Origin: Salinisphaera hydrothermalis
GTDB lineage: Bacteria > Pseudomonadota > Gammaproteobacteria > Nevskiales > Salinisphaeraceae
Direction: 5' to 3' (one strand)
DNA: 64,000 bases
NCBI RefSeq assembly: GCF_040361195.1
Contig: NZ_APNE01000001.1
This document shows positions 8,251 to 16,319 of the stretch, piece after piece (positions within the stretch are counted from its first letter, which is position 1; every line of letters begins with the position of its first letter). Position numbers and translations under genes: made by a program. The notes below the pieces were generated by a model, which was given only the letters and a program-made list of their open reading frames with translations, made no database searches and was not told the origin of the DNA.

Positions 8251-9201
8251 TCAAGGTGTGCCGGCCTGCCTAGCAATGCGCCGCAGGGCTTGCGGGGCGC
8301 GTCCGAAGCAGCGGATACAGGCGCGTCGCATGCGTTCGGGGTCGTTGAAGCCAACGCGCGATGCGATGGCTTCGATCGGCTCGCGCGTCTGTTCGACACG
8401 CCAGCGGGCCGCTTCCGCGCGCAAGCGCTCCACCGCGCGGGCCGGGGTTTCGCCGGTTTCGCGCTTGAACACGCGGGTAAACTGGCGCGGGCTTTGGTGG
8501 GCGATACCGGCCAGCGTATCGACCGTCAACGGCGCGGTCAGGTGCTGGCGGGCGTAATCGAGCACGAGCCGGATGCGGTCGGAGCGCGGCGCCAGCTCGG
8601 ACAGCGCCGAGAACTGCGACTGGCCGCCGGGCCGGCGATAATAGACGACCAGCTCGCGCGCCGTGGCCTGGCTGATGGCCTGGCCCAGATCGTCCTCGAT
8701 CAGGGCCAGCGCGAGATCGATGCCAGCCGTAATGCCGGCCGAGGTCCAGATCGGGCCATCGCGTACGAAGATGCGGTCGGCCTCGAGGCGGATACGCGGG
8801 TAGGCCTGCTGCAGTCGCGCGGCACTGCGCCAGTGTGTGGTCGCGCGCCGGCCATCGAGCAAGCCGGCACCGGCCAGTAGAAAAGCGCCCGTGCATACGC
8901 TGGCCACGCGTCGCGTGCGCGCCGCGGCCTGGCGAATGGTTTCGAACACGTCGCCCGGTAATGCCTCGGGCTGGCCGCCGCCGACCACGATCAGGGTGTC
9001 CAACGGTTGCGCGTGGAGGGCTTGCGTGGCGATTTCGAGGCCGACACCGTTTTGCAGCGGGCCGCCTTGCCAGGAGAAGACCTGCAATTCGTAGGGTGAT
9101 TCGTCGCAGTCCCGACCGGCGATGTCGAACGCCGACATGGGCCCGGCGAGATCCAGGATCTGGTGACCGGGATAGACGAAGAAACCGATCGAGCGACGCA
9201 T
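8251..9201 (-). CDS. GlxA-family AraC transcriptional regulator (DJ-1 domain + HTH)
   Basis: A 316-aa one-component regulator. Residues about 1-180 form a DJ-1/PfpI (class I glutamine amidotransferase-like) sensor domain with the nucleophile-elbow segment SVCTGAFLLAGAGLLDGRRATTHW. The C-terminal ~100 residues are an AraC/XylS double helix-turn-helix (IAHQSPRQFTRVFKRETGETPARAVERLR; IASRVGFNDPERMRRACIRCFGRAPQALRR). I start at ATG 9201, where the DJ-1 fold begins (MRRSIGFFVYPG). It is divergent from a stand-alone DJ-1 protein 88 bases away, which it probably controls. Confidence 0.85.
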   Translation of the reverse strand: MRRSIGFFVYPGHQILDLAGPMSAFDIAGRDCDESPYELQVFSWQGGPLQNGVGLEIATQALHAQPLDTLIVVGGGQPEALPGDVFETIRQAAARTRRVASVCTGAFLLAGAGLLDGRRATTHWRSAARLQQAYPRIRLEADRIFVRDGPIWTSAGITAGIDLALALIEDDLGQAISQATARELVVYYRRPGGQSQFSALSELAPRSDRIRLVLDYARQHLTAPLTVDTLAGIAHQSPRQFTRVFKRETGETPARAVERLRAEAARWRVEQTREPIEAIASRVGFNDPERMRRACIRCFGRAPQALRRIARQAGTP

Positions 9202-9288
9202 GGCGTAAAACAAGGGATATGAGTCATTTAAGACTAGTGCTTCCAGCGATATTCTGACCACTGTCCATTCGCCGAACGGTTCATTGCC

Positions 9289-9981
9289 ATGCACTCGACC
9301 CCACGGATCGTGATTCCGATCTACCCTGGCGTGACGCACCTAGACTTCACGGGACCACACCAGTTCTTCTCCCGCGTGCCTAAGGTGAACGTGGTGGTGG
9401 CCTCAATCGATGGGCGGCCGATCGAGGCGCAGGGGCTGACCTTCGCCGAGCTCGCGGACCTGAACGCGATTACCGAATGCGACGTGTTGTGTGTGCCGGG
9501 CGGTCTCGGCTGTCTGGAGGCCGCCGCGGACACGGCATTTCGGCAAGCGATCGAGCGGCTGGCGAAAACTGCGCGGTTCGTGACCTCGGTTTGCACCGGC
9601 TCGCTGATTCTTGGCGCAGCAGGGCTGCTCCGCAGCCGGCGTGCGGCCTGTCACTGGGCATGGCGCGACCTGCTCGAGCTGTTCGGCGCTATTCCGGATT
9701 CGGGGCGCGTGGTGCGGGACGGCGACCTCATCACCGGCGGTGGCGTGACTGCCGGCATCGATTTCGCACTGACCCTGATTACGGCGCTGGTCGACGAGGA
9801 AACCGCACAATCGGTGCAACTCGGGCTCGAATATGCGCCCGCGCCGCCATTCGATGCCGGCCGCCCCGAAAGCGCGCCGCCCGCCGTTCGGGAACGGGTC
9901 ATCGCGAGCATGACCGAGGTGCAGGCCGTGCGCCGCCAGCAGGCTGGAGAGCTAGCCAGGCGGCTTTCGGCGGCTGAATGA
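9289..9981 (+). CDS. DJ-1/PfpI family protein, isonitrile hydratase-like
   Basis: A 230-aa cytoplasmic DJ-1/PfpI protein. The fold starts at once (IVIPIYPGVTHLDFTGPHQFF), the acid of the active site is likely the Asp of HLDFTGP, and the nucleophile is the Cys of SVCTGSLILGAAGLL. This is the pattern of cyclohexyl-isocyanide hydratase (InhA), which hydrates isonitriles to N-formamides. Relatives have other small-molecule activities, so the substrate is uncertain. It is divergent from the GlxA regulator, whose sensor domain is its paralogue. Confidence 0.75.
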   Translation: MHSTPRIVIPIYPGVTHLDFTGPHQFFSRVPKVNVVVASIDGRPIEAQGLTFAELADLNAITECDVLCVPGGLGCLEAAADTAFRQAIERLAKTARFVTSVCTGSLILGAAGLLRSRRAACHWAWRDLLELFGAIPDSGRVVRDGDLITGGGVTAGIDFALTLITALVDEETAQSVQLGLEYAPAPPFDAGRPESAPPAVRERVIASMTEVQAVRRQQAGELARRLSAAE

Positions 9982-9982
9982 T

Positions 9983-10019
9983 CCCGGGAGGGGCGAGCGG
10001 TGCGCCACGCCCTTCCGGG
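9983..10019. terminator. Imperfect hairpin between convergent genes
   Basis: A GC-rich imperfect stem (9983-9995 with 10008-10019) lies just past the DJ-1 gene stop and before the 3' end of astB. It has no T-run, so termination is only possible, not shown. Confidence 0.35.
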
Positions 10020-10079
10020 TTGGCCGGTTAAGCGCAAACAGCCGGAGTTGATGTAGCCAGCCGTTCGCGAGCTTAGCGA

Positions 10080-11456
10080 TTACCGCTGTTGAAAAGCATA
10101 GATCGAACCCAGTCGCAGCAATCCGGTCAGCTCGTCGAGTGCCGTGCGGGTTTCGTTCAGCAGGCTAGGATCGGCCAGGTCGGCGATGGCCAGCCGATCA
10201 CGATAATGACGTTTGACCCAATCGACGAGCTTGGCGTGCAGGGCATCGTCGAACAGCACGCCCGGGTTCATGGCGGCGCGTTCGGCGGCCGTCAGCACCA
10301 CGCGCAGGCGCAGGCAGGCCGGGCCGCCGCCGTTGTCCATGCTCTGTTTAACATCGTAGGCGCGGTATTCGGCGATCGGGTTGGCCGGATCGGCCACGAT
10401 CCGGTCCAGCTCGGCGGCGACCTCTGGGTTGCGCTCGCATTCGGCCGGCACGATCAAGATCATCGAGCCGTCGGGGCGGGTCAGCAGCTGGGAGTTGAAC
10501 AGATAGGTTGCCACGGCGTCGGCGAGCGACACGGCGTCGCGATTCACGCGTACCGGGATCAGCGCCGCACCGAACGCGCCCATCTTCTCGCGAAGTTCGG
10601 CCAGTACCGTGTCTTCATCGGCAAAAGCGGTCTCGTGGTAGAGCAGGACCGGCCCGTTGCCGACTGCAATCACATCGTTGTGGAATACGCCGGCATCGAT
10701 CGCCGCCGCGCTCTGTCGGGCGAACACGCATTGCTCGCCAGTAAGCCCGTGTTGACGGGCCACAGCCTGACTGGCTTCCAGCGTCTGGCGCGCAGTGAAT
10801 CGCTTCGAGGCGGCCGGCTCGGCGTGGCCACGATCCAGCCCGTCGCGACCATAGACGAACAGATGCACGCCGGGACCATCATAGGTCGCGCATAGCCGCG
10901 TATGGTTGGCGGCGCCTTCGTCCGAAAAGGCCGGCGTGGCCGGCAGCGCCGGGTGATGGGCGAAACGCGACTCATCGGCGAAGATCGCGGCCAGCGCGGC
11001 GGCGGTGGTCGGGGCTTCGATCGCCCGATGGAAGCTGGACTGCAGATTGGCGGCCGTAAAATGCACGCGCCTATCCGACGCATCGAAAGACGGCGTGATC
11101 GTCGCCGCATTGGCCGTCCACATCGCGGCCGCCGAAGAAATCGCGCGTACGATCGCTGGATCGGCCGCCCAGGCCGCCGTCAGTTTTTCGCTCGGCGTGC
11201 CGGTGAAACCGAGACGGTCGAGCATCTCGATCGCCGGGCGCGGTTGGGGTGGCAGCACGCCCTGGGCGAACCCGGCATCGTGCAACGCCTTCATCTTGGC
11301 CAGGCCTTGCAACGCGGCCTCGCGCGGGTTGGACACCAGGCCGCGGTGGCTGGCCGAGGCGATGTTGCCGTGCGCCAGGCCGCTGTAGTTGTGGGTCGGG
11401 CCGACCAGGCCGTCGAAATTGACCTCGCGGGTGGCGTCGGAGGGACAGACTCTCAT
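10080..11456 (-). CDS. astB: N-succinylarginine dihydrolase
   Basis: A 458-aa guanidine-modifying-superfamily enzyme catalysing AST step 2: N-succinylarginine to N-succinylornithine, 2 NH3 and CO2. Family marks: the N-terminal EVNFDGLVGPTHNYSGLAHGN, a His in VFHNDVIAVGN, and the likely nucleophilic Cys in SMDNGGGPACLRLRV. The N-terminus carries about ten residues (MRVCPSDATR) before the conserved part, and the ATG overlaps the TGA of an unrelated AT-rich gene. So the original astB leader and ribosome-binding site were probably replaced, and translation may now depend on that gene. It is the last gene of the operon. Confidence 0.93.
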   Translation of the reverse strand: MRVCPSDATREVNFDGLVGPTHNYSGLAHGNIASASHRGLVSNPREAALQGLAKMKALHDAGFAQGVLPPQPRPAIEMLDRLGFTGTPSEKLTAAWAADPAIVRAISSAAAMWTANAATITPSFDASDRRVHFTAANLQSSFHRAIEAPTTAAALAAIFADESRFAHHPALPATPAFSDEGAANHTRLCATYDGPGVHLFVYGRDGLDRGHAEPAASKRFTARQTLEASQAVARQHGLTGEQCVFARQSAAAIDAGVFHNDVIAVGNGPVLLYHETAFADEDTVLAELREKMGAFGAALIPVRVNRDAVSLADAVATYLFNSQLLTRPDGSMILIVPAECERNPEVAAELDRIVADPANPIAEYRAYDVKQSMDNGGGPACLRLRVVLTAAERAAMNPGVLFDDALHAKLVDWVKRHYRDRLAIADLADPSLLNETRTALDELTGLLRLGSIYAFQQR

Positions 11457-11938
11457 CTCGCAATGTTCCCGAAATCAAGCGACTTCTGAAGCGCGTCTTC
11501 TAAACTTTTCATTAAATCTTCTGGTTTTGGAGTCTCAGACTTTTTCTTTGACCATGCTTTGTATCTGTCGGGGTCATAAGGTTTGGACGCGAATTCTTTG
11601 TCGAAATAAAGCAAAAAACCTAGCGTGTCTTTTATGTCTGTGAGGATTTTGTAGACGGGAGAATCGGCTCCATACAAGAATCTCGACTCTCGGTAAGCTT
11701 GAGTGAAATTTCTTTGTACTAGGTCAATGTCTTTGTTGGTTGCGCTCTCTGAGTAATAAAGCTGAAAGTAAGCAAGCGTTTTTTGGTATACGTCGAACCT
11801 TCTGTGATAAAGGTCCAGCCGCAGTTTTTGTTTGTTCGTTCTATATTGAAGCCAGCCTATCCAGCCAACGGCGGCCGATATGACGAGAGGAACGATACCG
11901 ATAAATAACCCATAGATTTCGCGAACTGGTATATGCAT
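11453..11938 (-). CDS. AT-rich hypothetical membrane-anchored protein inserted in the ast operon
   Basis: A 161-aa protein I do not recognise. One N-terminal membrane segment at about residues 9-28 (LFIGIVPLVISAAVGWIGWL) is followed by a charged, helical cytoplasmic part (YRTNKQKLRLDLYHRRFDVYQKTLAYF...) and a Lys/Glu-rich tail. The start is set at ATG 11938, which has a strong GGAGAAG box 4-6 bases upstream; the frame opens at a TTG five codons earlier. The GC content is strikingly lower (about 42% by eye) than in astB and astD, indicating transfer. Its TGA overlaps the astB ATG (ATGA), and only 29 bases separate it from the astD stop. Confidence 0.75.
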   Translation of the reverse strand: MHIPVREIYGLFIGIVPLVISAAVGWIGWLQYRTNKQKLRLDLYHRRFDVYQKTLAYFQLYYSESATNKDIDLVQRNFTQAYRESRFLYGADSPVYKILTDIKDTLGFLLYFDKEFASKPYDPDRYKAWSKKKSETPKPEDLMKSLEDALQKSLDFGNIAR

Positions 11939-11967
11939 CACACTTCTCCGCAACCAGTGTCAGATGC

Positions 11968-13464
11968 TTAGCGTGTAACGTTCTCTAATCTCACGCCATG
12001 TGGCAGATTCTCGGGCAGCGAGATCGTCTCGGACTCCATCGACGCCATCGGCCAGGCGCAGTAGTCGGCCGCGTAGTAGGCGCTGGGGCGATGGTTGCCC
12101 GAGTCACCGATGCCGCCAAAGGGAGCATCCGAGGCAGCGCCCGTGGTCTGGCGGTTCCAGTTGACGATGCCGGCGCGGATGCGCAGACGGAAGTCCTCCC
12201 AGAGCACGGCGTCGCCGCCGATCAGACCGGCTGACAGGCCGTAGGCGGTGTTGTTCGCTTCTGCGACGGCATCGTCCCAGTTGGTCGTGCGACGGATCGT
12301 CAGTAGCGGGCCGAAGTGTTCCACATCGGCGGTTTCGATACCGGTGACATCGATCAGTCCGGGCGACAGCAGACTGGTGCCATCCTGCAGGATAGCGCTG
12401 CGAACGCGCACGGTCGCGCCGCGAGCTTCGAGTTCGTTCTGTGCGGCGACGATTGTTTCGGCGGCGGCGGGCGTGGCCAAGCCGCCGTAGAAGGGCGGGT
12501 TGCTTTCGTCCATCGGGTCGCCGACGTGTAGATCGCCGAGCGCGGTGACCAACGCGTCGATCAGCGCATCGCCGGCCGCGCCCTCGGGCACGAGCAGGCG
12601 GCGGGCGCAAGTACAGCGCTGGCCGCCGGAAATGAAGGCCGACTGGATGATGGTCAGCACGGCTGCGGGGATGTCGTAGCCGTCGTCAGCGACGACCAGC
12701 GGGTTGTTGCCGCCCAGCTCCAGCGCCAGGATTTTGTCGACCCGGCCGCCGAACTGCTTGTGCAGCGACTTGCCGGTGGCCGCCGAGCCGGTGAACAGCA
12801 GGCCGTCGATTCCGTCGCTGCCGGCCAGGGCCTGGCCGACCGTTTTTTCGCCCTGCACCAGATTGATCACGCCGGCCGGCAGGCCCGCGGCTTGCCAGCA
12901 CTGTAGCGTCAGGTCGGCGGTGGCCGGCGTGAGTTCGCTGGGCTTGAACACCACCGTGTTGCCGGCCAGCAGGGCCGGCACGATATGGCCATTTGGCAGA
13001 TGGCCGGGGAAGTTATAGGGCCCGAATACGGCCAGCACGCCATGCGGGCGATGGCGCAGCACGGCGCGTCCGCCGGGAATGTCCTTGGCGCGTTCGCCGG
13101 TGCGTTCGTGATAGGCGGTCTGGGAGATCGCGATCTTGCCGATCATCGCGCCCACTTCGGTGCGGGCTTCCCACAGCGGTTTGCCGGTTTCGCGGGCGAT
13201 TGAGACGGCCAGTTCTTCCTTGTGCGCCTCGAGCTGTTTTCCGAGAGCCTCGACGATCGCCGCGCGTTGCTCGAAGGGCTGGCGTGCCCAGTTCGGGAAA
13301 GCCGCGCGCGCCGCGGCTATGGCGGTGGCGACCTGGTCGGCGTCGGCGGCATTGGCCTGCCAGAGCTGGATGCCCGCGATCGGGTCGTGTTTTGCCATGG
13401 CCACGCCGTTGCCGGCTTGCCAGGTGCCGTTGATGAATAGTTGTTGTTGGGCTTGGAGTGGCAT
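11968..13464 (-). CDS. astD: N-succinylglutamate 5-semialdehyde dehydrogenase
   Basis: A 498-aa aldehyde dehydrogenase for AST step 4: N-succinylglutamate semialdehyde plus NAD+ gives N-succinylglutamate. It starts FINGTWQAGNG, typical of AstD. Further marks are the NFPGHLPNGHIVPALLAGNTV segment, the catalytic Glu in ALELGGNNPLVV and the catalytic Cys in GGQRCTCARR. A GGAG box precedes ATG 13464. The gene is separated from aruG by a repeat element, so it may need its own promoter. Confidence 0.92.
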   Translation of the reverse strand: MPLQAQQQLFINGTWQAGNGVAMAKHDPIAGIQLWQANAADADQVATAIAAARAAFPNWARQPFEQRAAIVEALGKQLEAHKEELAVSIARETGKPLWEARTEVGAMIGKIAISQTAYHERTGERAKDIPGGRAVLRHRPHGVLAVFGPYNFPGHLPNGHIVPALLAGNTVVFKPSELTPATADLTLQCWQAAGLPAGVINLVQGEKTVGQALAGSDGIDGLLFTGSAATGKSLHKQFGGRVDKILALELGGNNPLVVADDGYDIPAAVLTIIQSAFISGGQRCTCARRLLVPEGAAGDALIDALVTALGDLHVGDPMDESNPPFYGGLATPAAAETIVAAQNELEARGATVRVRSAILQDGTSLLSPGLIDVTGIETADVEHFGPLLTIRRTTNWDDAVAEANNTAYGLSAGLIGGDAVLWEDFRLRIRAGIVNWNRQTTGAASDAPFGGIGDSGNHRPSAYYAADYCAWPMASMESETISLPENLPHGVRLENVTR

Positions 13465-13625
13465 GGTGGCTCCGATTGGGTCAGGCGGTCATTGGATTAT
13501 GAATGCGCCCGGCATATGGTGATTTGCCGCCGGTGAGGGCGTGGCGTGATCTCGCTATGTGCCCGGCAACGCGCTGATGCTTTCGCGTGATAGCGCTTGG
13601 CAATGCTTGTGCGATGGATTTGGCT

Positions 13626-14131
13626 TGGAGTTTCGCACTGATGTGCGAGTCACTTTCGTTTGCTTGTCCAAACGAAAGTAACCAAAGGAAAAGACACCCT
13701 ATCTGCGCGTCGATGCTACGCATCGATGCCCTGTGCTGCTTGCCGAGCCGGGCGCAGCCGGAACTCGCTACGCTCAGACAGCCGGCTGCTTCATCCCGTC
13801 TCGACTCCGCTGCTCGGCGCTCCGCAAGGGAACCCAATACAGCGGGGGGCCGCCATACGTCGGTGTACCCGCTATGCGTGGAAGATGGGTTTGTATTACC
13901 TCCCGTCTGAGGCGACGGAGACGCGCAGCGGCGGCGGGTGTCCGGCGCACTGCGCCGGTGCGGCCAGCCTGTCTGAGCGTCGCCAAAGCGACGCGAGTTC
14001 TGGCCGCATCCCGTCGCCACGAGCATCGGAGTGGACCGGCAAAGCCGGCGCCGATGCGGGTGCCTTTTGTTTTGGCTACTTTTATTTGGGCAAGCAAATA
14101 AAAGTGGCTCGCGCATCAGCGCGAAACCCCA
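13626..14131. mobile_element. MITE-like element with ~74-bp terminal inverted repeats
   Basis: The 741-base gap 13465-14205 between astD and aruG holds no convincing gene. Within it, 13626-13699 and the reverse complement of 14058-14131 match at roughly 80-85% of positions. The outer 20 bases share TTTCGC/CTGATG cores; the inner 54 bases run from CGAGYCACTTT to AAAAGRCACCC, each arm also holding a small internal palindrome around the TTTGCTTGYCCAAA core. Similar end sequences recur between genes of many beta- and gammaproteobacteria (from memory). Frames crossing it are low-complexity Arg/Ser/Ala strings. No transposase is encoded, so if mobile it is non-autonomous. Confidence 0.7.
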
Positions 14132-14205
14132 GAGCGATCGAAGGCTCAGTGGCCTGTTATAGGTTGCGTTGGTCGTGAGCGGAGCACGCATATCAGCCGC
14201 TGCAA

Positions 14206-15261
14206 TCAATCGCCCAGCACACGCAATCGCGCGCCGTCGTCGACGCCCAGCCGCGCGGCCTCGTCGGGATGCAGCACGATGCCATGCTCCTCGGGCGCTC
14301 GACCGACCCAGCCGGCGCGGAAATCCGCACAGCGCCCGGTGGTGGCCGCGAGGGTGATGGGCGCCGACGGTGTTGCGGCCTGGCCATCGATGTGTACCTC
14401 GACCTCGCGCGAGTGCCGTACGGCACGCACGTCGTCGAGATAGGCCTCGACCGTCGGCCCGGCATCGAAAATGTCGATATAGCCCTCGAAGCGCAGGCCT
14501 TGCGCATTGAGCATGGCCAGCGCCGGCTTGGTCTGCTCGTGAACCGCGCCGATGCAGTCGCGGGCGGCTTGCGGCAGCATCGCGGTGCAAATGGGGTAAC
14601 GCGGCATCAGCTCGCCGATGAAGGACTTCTGGCCGAGGCCGGTGAGCCGGTCGGCGTCGCGGAAGTCGATCGGGAAGAAATGCTGGCCCAGCGCTTGCCA
14701 GAACGGGTTCACGTCGGCGTCGTCGAATCGACCGCGCATTTCGGCCAGGACCCGGTCGGGGAACCGCGCGCGATAGGCGGCCATGAACAGCCAGCGCACG
14801 CGCGAAAGCAGCGTACCGTTGCGATGGCCCTTGGTGCGCCAGGCTGGGCGCAGATACAGCGAACAGACCTCGGCGTCGCCCGTGTGGTCGGACGACAGAA
14901 ACAGCGTATCGATCACCCGGTTGAGATCGAGCTGCTTGGAGGCCTGGGCGAGTCGGCCGACGCGATAGTTGTAGAACGGGGCGTCCAGGCCAACGCGGGC
15001 CTCGATGGCGCAGCAGCCGGCGATGCGCTCGGCCACCGGCGCATCGCCCAGGCTGTCGTCTTCGAGCACGAAGAAATACAGATCCGGGTCGGTTGCCAGG
15101 CTCGGGTCGTCAGCCGGCTTGTCGAAGGCTGTGCGGGTTTCGGCGATGTGCTGGGCCAGAAAATCGCGGTTGTCAGGCAGCGACGTAAAGCCGGCGCCGG
15201 TTTCGATGGCGATGGCATGCAGGGCATCAAGATCGCCGGTCTCGATTGGGCGAATCAGCAT
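14206..15261 (-). CDS. aruG: Arginine/ornithine N-succinyltransferase, beta-type subunit
   Basis: A 351-aa AstA-family (GNAT-fold) subunit. Arginine N-succinyltransferase makes N-succinylarginine from arginine and succinyl-CoA, the first AST step. The start MLIRPIETGDLDALHAIA, the FLSSDHTGDAEVCSLYLRPAWR segment, EMRGRFDDADVNPFWQALGQHFF and YIDIFDAGPTVEAYLDDVRAVRHS match canonical AstA/AruG more closely than AruF. It overlaps the upstream aruF by 7 bases, so the two subunits are co-translated, as in the Pseudomonas heteromeric enzyme. Confidence 0.87.
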   Translation of the reverse strand: MLIRPIETGDLDALHAIAIETGAGFTSLPDNRDFLAQHIAETRTAFDKPADDPSLATDPDLYFFVLEDDSLGDAPVAERIAGCCAIEARVGLDAPFYNYRVGRLAQASKQLDLNRVIDTLFLSSDHTGDAEVCSLYLRPAWRTKGHRNGTLLSRVRWLFMAAYRARFPDRVLAEMRGRFDDADVNPFWQALGQHFFPIDFRDADRLTGLGQKSFIGELMPRYPICTAMLPQAARDCIGAVHEQTKPALAMLNAQGLRFEGYIDIFDAGPTVEAYLDDVRAVRHSREVEVHIDGQAATPSAPITLAATTGRCADFRAGWVGRAPEEHGIVLHPDEAARLGVDDGARLRVLGD

Positions 15262-16313
15262 ACGGCGGCCTCCGCGTCCAGTGCCGGCAGGGCCACGGCG
15301 AGTACGGCGCGGCCGGTATCCAGATTGAGCTGGTCCGCGCCGGCCGCGGCGAGGCGCAGCTGGCCGGTTGCGGTGAGTGCGTGTGGCGCCGCGATGCAGC
15401 GGAAAGCCGAGGTTTCCTGATTCGCGAGCAGAGCGCCGCCGTGCTCGGCGTCGTGGACGCGGTTGTCGACCCGTACCGGATGCCAGCGATTACTGCGGAC
15501 CGAATGCAGCCGTTCGAAGGGCGCCTCGAACAACAGGCCGCCGTCGAACAGATCGACATGCCGCGAGGGAGTAAAGCCTTCGTCGGTGAGGTCGGCCGCG
15601 GCACGGCGGTGGGCAACGTGGATCGAGCCGATCGCGGCCCGGCCGGCCTCGGTCAGCAGCGGCTCGTAGAGCGGAAACGGCGGCATGACTTCGGCGATGA
15701 AGCTCTTGGAGTGAATACCGGCGATTTCGTTGATCTCGCCGAAATCCCGCACGAAGAAATGCCGGCCGACCGATTCCCAGAACGGCGACAAGCCGGCCTC
15801 GTCCAGATGGCCGGGCATGGCCACGGCCAGGTTGGTCATGAAGCGTTCGGGATGCTGGGCCACGAACAGCAGGCGCGCCCGGCGCAGCAGGCGCTCGCCT
15901 GGGCCGCCACGATAGGCGGGGTCGAGCGAGAACGCGCACAGCAGAGACGATTCCGATAGCTCGTGCGACAGCGACAGGATCGAGACCTCGCGGCGCACGT
16001 CCAGCTGCTGCGACGCATGAATCAGCATCTCGCGGCGCCAGGTGTAGTAGGCCTCGCGCGCGCCGGCCCGAGCCCGGATGCTGGCCGTGCCGACCACGCG
16101 CGGCGCTTCGCCAGCATGATCTTCCAGCACGAAGGTATAGACCTCGCTGCCCGGCGACGCGATCGACTCGGACAGCGCATGGCGCGAGGCCTCGAGCCGC
16201 TCGCCGAGACGCTCGCGATGGGCCGGAAAATTGGTCAGCGCGGGCACGGCGTTGGTGGCCAGCGCCATCAACGCCTCGAGATCATCCGGATGACCGGGGC
16301 GGACAATCAGCAT
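15255..16313 (-). CDS. aruF: Arginine/ornithine N-succinyltransferase, alpha-type subunit
   Basis: A 352-aa paralogue of the next gene, matching AruF features: REMLIHASQQLDVRREVSILSLSHELSESSLLCAFSL, RARLLFVAQHPERF, SPFWESVGRHFF, SFIAEVMPPFPLYEPLL and HVDLFDGGLLFEA. In Pseudomonas AruF and AruG together form the arginine/ornithine succinyltransferase. It is only 6 bases from the astC stop upstream. The C-terminal ~80 residues are less conserved. Confidence 0.86.
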   Translation of the reverse strand: MLIVRPGHPDDLEALMALATNAVPALTNFPAHRERLGERLEASRHALSESIASPGSEVYTFVLEDHAGEAPRVVGTASIRARAGAREAYYTWRREMLIHASQQLDVRREVSILSLSHELSESSLLCAFSLDPAYRGGPGERLLRRARLLFVAQHPERFMTNLAVAMPGHLDEAGLSPFWESVGRHFFVRDFGEINEIAGIHSKSFIAEVMPPFPLYEPLLTEAGRAAIGSIHVAHRRAAADLTDEGFTPSRHVDLFDGGLLFEAPFERLHSVRSNRWHPVRVDNRVHDAEHGGALLANQETSAFRCIAAPHALTATGQLRLAAAGADQLNLDTGRAVLAVALPALDAEAAVC

Positions 16314-16319
16314 GATCGA

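Noticed and set aside
13481..14590. Long minus-strand open frame across the astD-aruG gap
   Set aside because: It runs through the inverted-repeat element and the 3' part of aruG in another frame, and the product is a low-complexity Arg/Ala/Ser string.
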